NCBI RefSeq assembly: GCF_009831235.1
Contig: NZ_WUUL01000010.1
Span: 62,001-126,000, forward strand
Direction of reading: 5' to 3'
Length of the DNA: 64,000 nt
DNA from: Shimazuella alba
Lineage (GTDB): Bacteria; Bacillota; Bacilli; Thermoactinomycetales; Thermoactinomycetaceae
Positions 37,114-45,626 of this stretch are shown in pieces. The stretch's first letter is position 1. Each line of letters starts with the position of its first letter. The position numbers were made by a program, and so were the translations under genes. A model generated the notes under the pieces. It made no database searches and was not told the DNA's origin. It saw only the letters and a program-made list of their open reading frames with translations.

Positions 37114-38334
37114 ATGAAAGTAATCGTACAGAAGTTTGGTGGCACTTCTGTTGCAACATCTCAGATGAGAGAGCGTGTTTTGTATCATATTCAAACAGCT
37201 CTCTCGGAAGATTATCAAGTTGTTGTAGTAGTTTCAGCCATGGGTAGAAGAGGAGAACCATATGCTACAGATACTCTATTGGAGTTGACACGTGGAGAGC
37301 AATTGGAAAACCTGTCATCAAGAGAACAAGACCTGCTGCTAAGTTGCGGAGAAATTATATCCGCTAGTGTCTTGAGTAGCTTACTAACCCATCATGGAAT
37401 CGAAAACTGTGTACTCACTGGTGGACAAGCGGGCATTATTACGAATAACCAATATAACAACGCTCAAATTGTTTCTTTAAATCCAAAGCGACTTCAAGAT
37501 GAACTAAACAACGGAAAAGTTGCTATCGTTGCAGGGTTTCAAGGGCAAACTGCTGATGGAGAGATCACGACATTAGGCAGAGGCGGAAGCGATACCACGG
37601 CGACTGCTTTGGGAGTAGCCCTCCAAGCGGAATATGTAGACATTTTTACTGACGTCGATGGTGTCCTCACTGCTGACCCACGAATTGTGGAAGAGGCTGC
37701 TTCCCTTGAAATGGTGACTTATACGGAAATGTGCAATCTCGCCTTTCAAGGAGCGAAAGTAGTACACCCAAGAGCAGTAGAAATTGCCATGCAGACGAAT
37801 GTGCCGATCCGAGTACGTTCTACCTTATCTGATGGGATTGGAACACTTGTCGTAAGTCGACCTGAACGATTAGGATTAGCGGAAATATCCGATCGTCTTA
37901 TTACAGGTATCACCCAAATGCCGAATGTTACTCAAATCCGTATCCCTACAAATTCCGATCATCTCGACTTGCATTTGGATGTTTTCCGAAAGATGGCATC
38001 ACAAGGTATAAGTGTTGACTTTATCAGTGTGACACCTAGCAGTATCGCTTATACCGTGAGTGATCCACTCGGAGATTTAGCCAAATCTTTACTTGTAGAG
38101 ATGGGATTAGAGCCAGAACTTTATCCAGGATGCGCAAAAGTTTCTGTCGTTGGAGCAGGGATAGCAGGTGTTCCGGGAGTGATGGCAAAAATTTTAGAGG
38201 CGCTCACAGAAGAAGATGTAAAAGTGCTCCAATCAGCAGATTCTCATACGACGATTTGGGTGCTTGTTTCTGGAGAAAATATGGTAAAAGCAGTTCGAGC
38301 ACTACATCGTAAGTTTGAATTGCATAAATATTAA
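37114..38334 (+). CDS. dapG: Aspartokinase I
   Basis: A 406-residue aspartate kinase. KFGGTSVAT at residues 6-14 and GRGGSDTTATALGVALQAEYVDIFTDVDGVLTADPR in the catalytic domain are diagnostic. The C-terminal third holds two ACT domains (TQIRIPTNSDHLDLHLDVFRKM and KVSVVGAGIAGVPGVMAKI). It makes aspartyl phosphate for the lysine/diaminopimelate/DPA pathway. The Bacillus homologue in this locus is the diaminopimelate-inhibited isozyme; the same regulation here is inference from position. GAAGGGGT precedes the ATG, 13 bases after asd. Confidence 0.95.
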   Translation: MKVIVQKFGGTSVATSQMRERVLYHIQTALSEDYQVVVVVSAMGRRGEPYATDTLLELTRGEQLENLSSREQDLLLSCGEIISASVLSSLLTHHGIENCVLTGGQAGIITNNQYNNAQIVSLNPKRLQDELNNGKVAIVAGFQGQTADGEITTLGRGGSDTTATALGVALQAEYVDIFTDVDGVLTADPRIVEEAASLEMVTYTEMCNLAFQGAKVVHPRAVEIAMQTNVPIRVRSTLSDGIGTLVVSRPERLGLAEISDRLITGITQMPNVTQIRIPTNSDHLDLHLDVFRKMASQGISVDFISVTPSSIAYTVSDPLGDLAKSLLVEMGLEPELYPGCAKVSVVGAGIAGVPGVMAKILEALTEEDVKVLQSADSHTTIWVLVSGENMVKAVRALHRKFELHKY

Positions 38335-38348
38335 TGGGGGTTGAAATC

Positions 38349-39224
38349 ATGTTATTTGGTCGCCTGCTAACTGCGATGTGTACTCCATTTACACCAGATG
38401 GCGAGATTGATTGGGAAGCACAAGCATCTCTCATTGATCACCTCATTCAAACGGGAACTGAAACAATTGTTGTTTCTGGTACAACAGCAGAATCTCCTAC
38501 TTTAACAAAAGAAGAAAAACTAGCATTGTTTTCTTTTGCCATCAAACAAGCTGCAGGAAGAGCAAAAGTTATTGCTGGTGTTGGAAGTAATAACACAGCA
38601 GAAACCGTTCAATTTACACGGTTAGCATCTGAGACGGGTGTAGATGGTGTTATGGTGGTCACACCTTATTACAATAAACCTTCACAAGAAGGCATTTATC
38701 AGCACTCAGTAGCTGTTGCAAATGCGACGACACTGCCAGTCATGCTCTACAATGTACCTGGTAGAACAGGTACAAATATGACAGCTGATACGATGGTCCG
38801 TCTAGCTCAGATAGAAAATGTAGTTGCTATCAAAGAAGCGAGTGGTAATATTTCACAAATAACCAAAGTGATCGCTTCTGTTCCTGATGATGTGGTAGTT
38901 TACTCAGGAGATGACAGTATGACGCTTCCGGTATTAGCCGCTGGCGGAGATGGAATTGTAAGTGTTGCAAGCCATTTGGTTGGTTTGGAAATGAAAGAAA
39001 TGATCGATTCCTATCTCATTGGAGATGTTCAAAAAGCTGCTAAATTACATCAGAAGTACCAAGCCGTTTTTGAAGGGATTTTCCTCACTTCCAGTCCATC
39101 ACCACTTAAATATGCATTATCAAAAAAAGGATTGGTGAATCCTACCGTTCGGTTACCACTTGTGGAAATGACCGATAAGGAAAAGCAACAAGTGGATAAT
39201 TGGTTTTATGAACTTGTTCAATAG
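38349..39224 (+). CDS. dapA: 4-hydroxy-tetrahydrodipicolinate synthase
   Basis: A 291-residue class I aldolase. The ATG at 38349 is preferred since GGGGGTTG sits before it; an in-frame ATG at 38334, overlapping the dapG stop, would add five residues. It has GTTAESPTL, VTPYYNKPSQEG, YNVPGRTG with the catalytic Tyr, and VAIKEASG with the Schiff-base Lys 162. It condenses pyruvate with aspartate semialdehyde. In B. subtilis dapA is followed directly by the RNase J gene; here about 2.9 kb of foreign sequence separates them, including a decayed copy of the dapA 3' end. Confidence 0.96.
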   Translation: MLFGRLLTAMCTPFTPDGEIDWEAQASLIDHLIQTGTETIVVSGTTAESPTLTKEEKLALFSFAIKQAAGRAKVIAGVGSNNTAETVQFTRLASETGVDGVMVVTPYYNKPSQEGIYQHSVAVANATTLPVMLYNVPGRTGTNMTADTMVRLAQIENVVAIKEASGNISQITKVIASVPDDVVVYSGDDSMTLPVLAAGGDGIVSVASHLVGLEMKEMIDSYLIGDVQKAAKLHQKYQAVFEGIFLTSSPSPLKYALSKKGLVNPTVRLPLVEMTDKEKQQVDNWFYELVQ

Positions 39225-39230
39225 CAATGT

Positions 39231-39262
39231 GGAAAGATCCGTAAATTTCGGGTCTTTTTTTT
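39231..39262 (+). terminator. Terminator of the dapA operon
   Basis: Imperfect stem AAAGATCCG/CGGGTCTTT followed by a T-run, just after dapA. A similar sequence (ACGGGTCTTTTTATTTT) follows the decayed dapA copy near 41449. Confidence 0.7.
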
Positions 39263-39320
39263 GCAATTAGACTGAAAATTAATTAAAATACATGAAAGAC
39301 ATACCTCTACCTTTGGAGTT

Positions 39321-40514
39321 ATGATGGATCGCAAACGATCCCAAGTATCAATCAGAAAACTAGTCGGGCTTATCCTATTGATCGTTGGGCAGGTCTTCGC
39401 CGTCGCAGCGATTCAAGATGTGATTGCCCAAGCTTTGCACATTTTGTTGAGTGCAGAAAGTGCAAGTGTTGTCATGACTTCATACATGGCAACCGTTATG
39501 CTTGGCAGTCTTTTTTTCGGAAGGCTGATCGACAAAGTAGGTGAGAAAAGACTACTTCTGTGGAGTTTGCCATTTATGGCAGTAACGCTCTGCGGCTATC
39601 CTCTTGCACAAAGTACATTTTCCCTTACTTTGGTGCGAGTATTGCATGGGATCTCTTACGCTCTCATGGTGAGTGCTATCTTTCTTGTCACGAGAAGGAG
39701 TTTTTCATCTAAGAACCAAGCTCGTGCCAGTGCTTTTGTCTCTACTTGCATGTATTTGGGTTCTGGCATTGCCTTGTCAGTCGGAGTGTGGATCGCCAAG
39801 AAACCCTATCTCTGGGAAGTTGTCATCGCTCTTGGCATTAGCTCTGTGCTCTTCATGTACACCGGACTGGCTCTTTTGGCTAGGCATAAGCAGACCTTTC
39901 TACAGAATGAGAAAGGTTTGGATCATAACGTTCTGACTGCATATAACATCAGAAGGATGATGAACAAAGAGGCATTCTTTCTTGCTCTTCCAGGAATAGG
40001 AGTATCATCCGCCTATGCTTCATTCCTTGCATGGATCGCTAGTTACTGGGTAAACGAGCCAGGATTGATACTAAGTGTGGCAACAGCGGGGAATGCGGTG
40101 GTTGCATTGACATTCATGCCTCGGTTGGCTAGTAATGCAAAGGGATATTTCCCTCTTATGGTGGGCAGCAATCTGACTATGATCATTTCTTTTTTCGTGA
40201 TCTGGTTGGCACCACCAAAGCCCTTCATGTTGCTAGCTGGTATTTTGGTTGGCATTTCCATCTGTGGCGTTAATCTTGGGATTACAGAGGAAATCAGCCG
40301 GAAAATTAATTATAATCAGCATGGGTCTGCCTATGCTACTTCTGGTTTCACTAGGCAACTAGGTGCTGTAATTGGGACAGGTTATTCAAGTCTCATGTGG
40401 GGTTACTTAGGTACTGCGATGTGGCTCACAGTGATCCCGCTGCCTTCTATGGCGCTCGTGACACTTCTTTTGATGAAGAGAAAAGATAGAAAAAGAAAGC
40501 CGCCAGCAAGGTGA
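39321..40514 (+). CDS. MFS transporter, foreign-looking
   Basis: A 397-residue membrane protein with about 12 hydrophobic segments. FFGRLIDKVGEKRLLLWSLP is a motif A-like loop after helix 2, and TLVRVLHGISYALM resembles motif B. TTGGAG precedes the ATG. Its codon use is visibly more GC-rich than the neighbouring dap genes, and it lies between intact dapA and a decayed dapA fragment, so it probably arrived by horizontal transfer with a local duplication. The substrate is unknown; the class includes drug and sugar exporters. Confidence 0.82.
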   Translation: MMDRKRSQVSIRKLVGLILLIVGQVFAVAAIQDVIAQALHILLSAESASVVMTSYMATVMLGSLFFGRLIDKVGEKRLLLWSLPFMAVTLCGYPLAQSTFSLTLVRVLHGISYALMVSAIFLVTRRSFSSKNQARASAFVSTCMYLGSGIALSVGVWIAKKPYLWEVVIALGISSVLFMYTGLALLARHKQTFLQNEKGLDHNVLTAYNIRRMMNKEAFFLALPGIGVSSAYASFLAWIASYWVNEPGLILSVATAGNAVVALTFMPRLASNAKGYFPLMVGSNLTMIISFFVIWLAPPKPFMLLAGILVGISICGVNLGITEEISRKINYNQHGSAYATSGFTRQLGAVIGTGYSSLMWGYLGTAMWLTVIPLPSMALVTLLLMKRKDRKRKPPAR

Positions 40515-40552
40515 TCTTGTGACAAATCGCTCACAACAGAAGGTATGTCTCC

Positions 40553-40852
40553 ATGCTTGCTGAGAATGGACACGATGAGACCTTTTAATCATATAAGAAG
40601 TTGCAAAGACTCCTGAAAGAGAAAGGGAGTAGGCAGATTCCTTCTCTAAATGGAGTTTACGCGGAAAAGATTGCATTCTTCATGAGGCTGAAAAATCTTT
40701 ATCGGACATTGAAGCTTCTCGTGAAGGTAAAACAAGAAACACTGCCTCTGTTGATCGACGACTCTATTGAGAAGGCGAAAGAGGTGCTCTTGCAGCTTTC
40801 GAGGGAAACCGAGTATCACGGAATAGAAGAAGTATATCATTCACACAAATAA
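40553..40852 (+). pseudogene. Small hypothetical protein, probably with an internal stop
   Basis: A frame starting with the ATG at 40553 (MLAENGHDETF) meets a TAA at 40586, then stays open for 88 codons. An alternative TTG start at 40601 gives 83 residues, including KIAFFMRLKNLYRTLKLL and ending EVYHSHK. No ribosome binding site supports the TTG. It shares the GC-richer composition of the preceding MFS gene, and may belong to the same imported segment. No family recognised. Confidence 0.4.
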
Positions 40853-41189
40853 GTCATTTTCATTTTTGGCTCTTCGAAGTTAGTGTAGAAAAGCTTCACG
40901 CAGGTTTGGTAGAGAGCAATTAAATCAAATCGGCTGAAGCTGAAACTTTCACAAAAAAAATAGTTTGGATTTACTTTAGGCGATCCAACTTCTTGGGTTT
41001 GTGGATCTCCAAGAAGTTTTGGAGTTATATGAAAAAGAACCACAAAAGACTGTCAACGCTTAAAAAAGTGTTTTGGCAGATGCCCTCTCTCATGTAAATG
41101 GGCGGGGGCTGGTCGTTTTTTAGGTGAAATCAGAAAAAATATGTATGTTGGCTAATATAAAATGGCATCTCCTGTTTTTTAGCAACAGT

Positions 41190-41440
41190 TAGTCATGGGA
41201 TAGTCAGCGTTGCAAGCCATTTAGCGGGACTCGATATGAAGAAATGATGGATGATTAACCAAGCTGGGATTATGGACAAAAGCTGCAAAACTCCATAGAC
41301 TCTATCAAACATTCTTTGAAGGGATTTTCTTCCTTAAGTCTCTCACCTTTGAAGTGAGGGTTAGCGAAAAAATAACTCATGAATTCTACCGTTCGTTTGC
41401 CGTTTCAAAAGCTGATGCTTGTAGTGAGATAGTGAATTAA
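41190..41440 (+). pseudogene. Decayed duplicate of the dapA 3' end
   Basis: Frameshifted translation gives GIVSVASHLAGLDM, then TKAAKLHRLYQTFFEGIFF, SPLK and NSTVRLPFQKL. Each piece aligns in order with the last third of intact DapA (GIVSVASHLVGLEM, KAAKLHQKYQAVFEGIFL, SPLK, NPTVRLPLVEM). Deletions and stops have destroyed the frame. It is followed by a T-rich stretch similar to the terminator behind dapA. Confidence 0.85.
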
Positions 41441-41512
41441 GCCTCTTTACGGGTCTTTTTATTTTGAGTGAAGGATATAAATTTTGATTAGGAAAATTAA
41501 TAAAAAATATAA

Positions 41513-41546
41513 TTGTATATCTATTCCTTGATATACTATAATTATT
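41513..41546 (+). promoter_or_regulatory. Promoter abutting the start codon of a small gene
   Basis: TTGTAT (41513-41518) and TATAAT (41537-41542) are spaced 18 bases. The -10 box ends only four bases before the ATG at 41547, so transcription would start at or next to the ATG, predicting a leaderless mRNA. Confidence 0.45.
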
Positions 41547-41855
41547 ATGTCAGAACTAGTGAAAAGAGGAGACATGACCCTTCCATTCGACAACAATACT
41601 TCTGTTCGGAATCTGCTTGGAGAGGTTTTTCGAGCCAATCCTGAACTGAAGGATATTGGTGGCTGGATTCTAGAGCGCAGTGGTGGGAAGCAACGACGAA
41701 AGCGCCTGAATCGAAATGTAAATGCCCTCGTTGCTGCAATCGAAGACCTCAACAAAATGATGGAGCGTGTTGCAGAAGGGAGTAGCACTTATAACAAGCT
41801 GGTGGAAGTGAAGAAGCACATCGAACAGTCGATGAACAATCGCCTCAATTCCTAG
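41547..41855 (+). CDS. Small hypothetical protein
   Basis: A 102-residue, basic, probably helical protein: WILERSGGKQRRKRLNRNVN in the middle and a coiled-coil-like C-terminal half (LVAAIEDLNKMMERVAEG). No ribosome binding site precedes the ATG, but a consensus promoter abuts it. A second ATG at 41574 follows AGAGGAG too closely to be a good start. No family recognised. It lies between the decayed dapA copy and the RNase J gene, so may be part of the inserted segment. Confidence 0.55.
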   Translation: MSELVKRGDMTLPFDNNTSVRNLLGEVFRANPELKDIGGWILERSGGKQRRKRLNRNVNALVAAIEDLNKMMERVAEGSSTYNKLVEVKKHIEQSMNNRLNS

Positions 41856-41886
41856 TTCACCTACGATACTGAACATATAGTTTAGT

Positions 41887-41926
41887 TTGATCGGACAGTG
41901 TTTCTTGCAGAGCACTGTCCGATCAA
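41887..41926. repeat. Perfect 14-bp inverted repeat
   Basis: TTGATCGGACAGTG and CACTGTCCGATCAA flank 12 bases, 32 bases after the stop of the small gene. No T-run follows, but a true terminator comes 17 bases later. It may be a transcript-stabilising stem or one relic end of an element. Confidence 0.6.
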
Positions 41927-41943
41927 CCAATTTATACGAGTAA

Positions 41944-41966
41944 AACACCAGTTAGGTGTTTTTTTA
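41944..41966 (+). terminator. Intrinsic terminator upstream of rnjB
   Basis: Stem AACACC/GGTGTT with a 5-base loop and a T-run. It isolates the RNase J gene from the inserted segment. Confidence 0.75.
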
Positions 41967-42108
41967 TTTCTGCCTTATATTTGTGACATTTTCGTTTTTC
42001 TTATTCGCCATCTTGCATAGCCTTTTTCAATTCGTATATAATGAATAACAAGTGAGATTTGTGCGGTTATAGGGTGAGCAACAAAAAGATATGTAGGAGG
42101 TAAGTTTT

Positions 42109-43776
42109 TTGACAAAGAACCAACGAGGCAAGTTGCATGTATTTGCTCTCGGTGGGTTGGGTGAAATCGGAAAAAACATGTATGTTGTCCAATACGAAGA
42201 TGACATCGTTGTAATTGATTCAGGACTAATGTTTCCTGAGGAGGATATGCTGGGGATCGACATCGTTATTCCAGACATATCTTACCTCATCGAAAATCAG
42301 AGCAAATTAAGAGGTATAATTCTTACACACGGACACGAAGATCACATTGGTGGATTAGCCTACATTTTAAAACAAGTCAAAGCACCAGTTTATGCTACAC
42401 AACTTACCATGGGTCTAATCGAACATAAGTTACGGGAAGCACATGTACATGATGTGAAGCGGATTGTTGTTACCAATCAATCAGAAATTCAACTGGGTCG
42501 GTTAAAAGCGAGCTTCTTTTACACCAACCATAGCATTCCAGATTCTGTAGGAGTATGCGTTGACACTCCAGAAGGTTTAGTCGTACATACTGGTGACTTT
42601 AAATTTGATATGACACCAGTCAACGATAGTCAATGTGACTTCCATAAAATGGCGGAGATTGGGAGACGGGGAGTACTGTGTCTTTTATCAGATTCTACCA
42701 ATGCAGAACGTGCTGGATTTATAGGAACAGAGCGATCTGTTGGGGATAGTCTGATGGAAGTATTCCGCAAAGCGAAACAGCGTGTGATCGTTGCTACATT
42801 TGCTTCCAATATTCATCGCATTCAACAAGTGGTGGATGCTGCATACCATCATGGTCGTAAACTTGCAGTGGTTGGTCGAAGTATGGTAAATGTAGTAAAT
42901 ATCGCATCTGATCTAGGATATCTGAATGTGCCGAAAGACTTAATCATTGAACCAGATGAGATTAATCGTCTACCTGCTCATCGGGTAGCAGTAATCTCTA
43001 CGGGAAGCCAAGGTGAAGCGATGTCAGCGCTTACGAGAATGGCAAATGCATCTCATCGGAAGATTGAGATTCTTCCTGGAGATACGGTTGTCATCGCGGC
43101 TACCCCGATTCCTGGTAACGAAAGAATGATTGGTCGCACTGTCGATCAGTTATTCCGTATTGGTGCAGATGTAGTATATAGTGCCACCTCTCATGTCCAC
43201 GTGTCCGGACACGGTGCGCAAGAAGACCTAAAATTAATGCTCAATCTTATTCGTCCTAAATTTTTTATTCCGATCCATGGTGAGTATCGGATGCTCCGTG
43301 CTCATGCCCAACTAGCCGAATCAGTCGGTGTGAAAACCGAAAACATTTTTATCTGCGATAATGGAGATACAGTAGAATTTTCAGGTGGAAAAGCGAGATA
43401 CGGTCCCAAAATCTCTTCAGGCAAAGTTCTCATCGATGGACTTGGTGTTGGAGATGTTGGTAACATCGTTCTAAGAGATCGCAAACTCCTTTCCCAAGAC
43501 GGTATTTTAGTTGTTGTTCTTACCCTAAGTAAAGCAAATGGAACCATACTATCTGGTCCAGATATTATCTCCCGTGGATTTGTCTATGTACGCGAATCAG
43601 AGAGACTTCTGGATGACGCAAACAATGTTGTTAACCAGACAATGGAAAAATGCATGAAAGACCAAGTAAGTGAATGGGCATCGCTTAAAACGAGCATTCG
43701 TGACTCTTTAAGCAAATTTCTATACGAACGTACCCGTCGTCGCCCCATGATCTTACCAATCATTATGGAAGTATAA
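42109..43776 (+). CDS. rnjB: Ribonuclease J
   Basis: A 555-residue metallo-beta-lactamase/beta-CASP RNase. TTG start behind TAGGAGG. The metal motif THGHEDHIGG is intact (H74, H76, D78, H79), with VHTGDFKFD and SDSTNAERAGF further on. The beta-CASP part has ISTGSQGEAMSAL and SATSHVHVSGHGAQEDLKLML. It acts in mRNA decay and processing as endonuclease and 5' exonuclease. The position after the dap operon corresponds to B. subtilis ymfA/rnjB; the complete metal motif suggests an active enzyme. A shine of divergence from a J1 paralogue cannot be judged here. Confidence 0.92.
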   Translation: MTKNQRGKLHVFALGGLGEIGKNMYVVQYEDDIVVIDSGLMFPEEDMLGIDIVIPDISYLIENQSKLRGIILTHGHEDHIGGLAYILKQVKAPVYATQLTMGLIEHKLREAHVHDVKRIVVTNQSEIQLGRLKASFFYTNHSIPDSVGVCVDTPEGLVVHTGDFKFDMTPVNDSQCDFHKMAEIGRRGVLCLLSDSTNAERAGFIGTERSVGDSLMEVFRKAKQRVIVATFASNIHRIQQVVDAAYHHGRKLAVVGRSMVNVVNIASDLGYLNVPKDLIIEPDEINRLPAHRVAVISTGSQGEAMSALTRMANASHRKIEILPGDTVVIAATPIPGNERMIGRTVDQLFRIGADVVYSATSHVHVSGHGAQEDLKLMLNLIRPKFFIPIHGEYRMLRAHAQLAESVGVKTENIFICDNGDTVEFSGGKARYGPKISSGKVLIDGLGVGDVGNIVLRDRKLLSQDGILVVVLTLSKANGTILSGPDIISRGFVYVRESERLLDDANNVVNQTMEKCMKDQVSEWASLKTSIRDSLSKFLYERTRRRPMILPIIMEV

Positions 43777-43795
43777 TCGACACTCACTAAACGAG

Positions 43796-43840
43796 AGCCA
43801 ATTTTCCTTGATATATCAGGGGTTTTGGCTTTTCGTTTTT
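43796..43840 (+). terminator. Terminator of rnjB
   Basis: A hairpin with outer arms AGCCAA/TTGGCT and an inner stem around CCTTGATATATCAGG, followed by TTTTCGTTTTT. Confidence 0.75.
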
Positions 43841-44061
43841 GTTTACAACCTCATTTGACCACATTTTGATAACCTTTATTGTACTAAAGTGTTTTTCCTT
43901 TCTTATCCCTAGAAGCATTCTCGATTTGAATTCAAAATTATCTGCTAATTACTGTTGGGAATCTTAATTATGGATTCCCCTTTACTGCTATAATAAGTAC
44001 TTGTAACTATTAATTTCAATAATCTATTAAAATGGATTGTCCATTCACGAAAGGTTTGATT

Positions 44062-44682
44062 TTGTTGGATACCACTATTTATATAGTAAGACATGGACAA
44101 ACAGAATGGAATTTAGAAGGGCGTTTACAAGGAAGACTAGACTCTCCGTTGACAGATGTCGGTGTGGAGCAGGCTCAGCAATTAGCAAAGCGATTACAAA
44201 ATATTACCTTTGACTCGATTTATTCTAGTTCAAGTAACCGTGCATTTTCTACTGCGCTTCATCTGAGAAAAGATCGAGAAATGGAAGTAATCAAATCAGA
44301 TCATCTCATGGAAATGGATTTTGCATGTTGGGAAGGTAGAAAGTGGAGTGAAATTCAAGATTTATTCCCTGAAGAATTACTACTCATGAATGAACACCCA
44401 GAACTTTTTGAAGCAAAGAAAACAAAAGGAGAAACTTTTCATGATATGCAAAAGAGATTAGCATCTTTTATTGATAAAATTTTAAAGCAGCATGCTGGAC
44501 AGAATATTTTACTTGTATCTCATTCCATTACGATTAAGGTGCTGATTAACTATCTCCGAGGAGGAAATTTAAAGTATTTATGGGATGGACCAGATATTCA
44601 TTGGGCAAGTCTTTATCAGGTTTGTTTTACAGAAGATAAAACAAAAATATTTTTTGAAGGAGAGGAAATCTCCCCTTTGTAA
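44062..44682 (+). CDS. Histidine phosphatase (phosphoglycerate mutase-like)
   Basis: About 206 residues if it starts at TTG 44062 or 44065, behind GAAAGG; an ATG at 44032 has no binding site. IYIVRHGQTEWNLEGRLQGRLDSPLT is the RHG motif with the phosphorylated His. A later Glu in EMDFACWEGRKWSEI and the second His in LLVSHSITIKVLI complete the branch 1 histidine phosphatase active site. Relatives dephosphorylate small metabolites such as the alpha-ribazole phosphate or phosphoserine. Substrate not assignable. Monocistronic; the gap 44683-44918 to the convergent gene shows nothing I can name. Confidence 0.85.
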   Translation: MLDTTIYIVRHGQTEWNLEGRLQGRLDSPLTDVGVEQAQQLAKRLQNITFDSIYSSSSNRAFSTALHLRKDREMEVIKSDHLMEMDFACWEGRKWSEIQDLFPEELLLMNEHPELFEAKKTKGETFHDMQKRLASFIDKILKQHAGQNILLVSHSITIKVLINYLRGGNLKYLWDGPDIHWASLYQVCFTEDKTKIFFEGEEISPL

Positions 44683-44918
44683 CCTTGAATTACAACCTGA
44701 TCATAAATAATGGTTAAGGTCATTTTTTATGAAGTTAAAAGTTATGAAGTTTTAATAGGCGGTGAAAGATGGACCTGCAACTTCATAGATCTTTCATTCG
44801 TTACTTTCCTCTATTTTCTTGTGAACTTCCAAAAATTCGATATTCATTAGGTTACATTTCTTCGGATCCCCGGCTACACGATTTTCTTTAGGACATCTCA
44901 TAATTAATTCGTTTAGAG

Positions 44919-45626
44919 CTAAAGATCGCCTTTCGCTCTATATAGTTTAATTCGTTCGATTTCACCCTGAACAATGTGACGATTTTTTCTTGATAGAAAC
45001 CAAGTGGCGGGATGCCATCCATTTGTATCAGAGAAATTCGTGATCTTTATGCCATGTAAATCATAAACCTTCTTGAATGTAAGATAGGTGCGTAGTTGAT
45101 GGAATGGAGAGGTCACTAAGATGATGTGAGTGAAATTATGTTCCTTTAGCAGATTAAGCACATATTCCGCGTTTTCACGAGTATGCAATGATTGATCTTC
45201 CACTAGAATCGAGTCCGCAGGAACCCCCATAGCCAAAGCTTTATTTCGTAAATAGTTGGCACCAAGATTTACATCCCATGTTTCAGCTGCCTTCGCAATA
45301 TCTTTTTCCTGAATCCGTCCGTTTCTAGCAGCATCTTGAAGATCCTCTAAAGGGATAAGGTTTGGTTCTCCAGAATCTGCTACTTTCGCACTAAATCTGC
45401 CGCTACAAACGATGTAAGGAGCCCACTGCCTGTGGTACAAAGAGATAGCTGTCTGAATTTTACTGTCTAAAAATTTGATATTTCCCCGCGTACCTGCGAG
45501 TACAACGATTGCATCAGCTTTATGTAACCGATTCCTCAGTGCAAACCGTTTTCCCTTCATGTAGAAGATCAGCCATAGGATCAACAATAAGACGCTTGAG
45601 CTTGCTGTAAGAAGGATTGTTTTCAT
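44919..45626 (-). CDS. DUF218 (YdcF/SanA/ElyC-type) membrane-anchored protein
   Basis: A 235-residue protein. An N-terminal membrane anchor (residues 2-22, ILLTASSSVLLLILWLIF) is followed by the DUF218 domain: ADAIVVLAGTRGN, PYIVCSGRFS, then SILVEDQSLHTRENAEYVL and HIILVTSPFHQLRTYLTFK, all signature segments. Homologues affect envelope integrity or vancomycin sensitivity in Gram-negatives; the reaction is unknown. Its ATG overlaps the stop of the XRE/TPR gene (4 bases), so the two are cotranscribed. Confidence 0.85.
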   Translation of the reverse strand: MKTILLTASSSVLLLILWLIFYMKGKRFALRNRLHKADAIVVLAGTRGNIKFLDSKIQTAISLYHRQWAPYIVCSGRFSAKVADSGEPNLIPLEDLQDAARNGRIQEKDIAKAAETWDVNLGANYLRNKALAMGVPADSILVEDQSLHTRENAEYVLNLLKEHNFTHIILVTSPFHQLRTYLTFKKVYDLHGIKITNFSDTNGWHPATWFLSRKNRHIVQGEIERIKLYRAKGDL

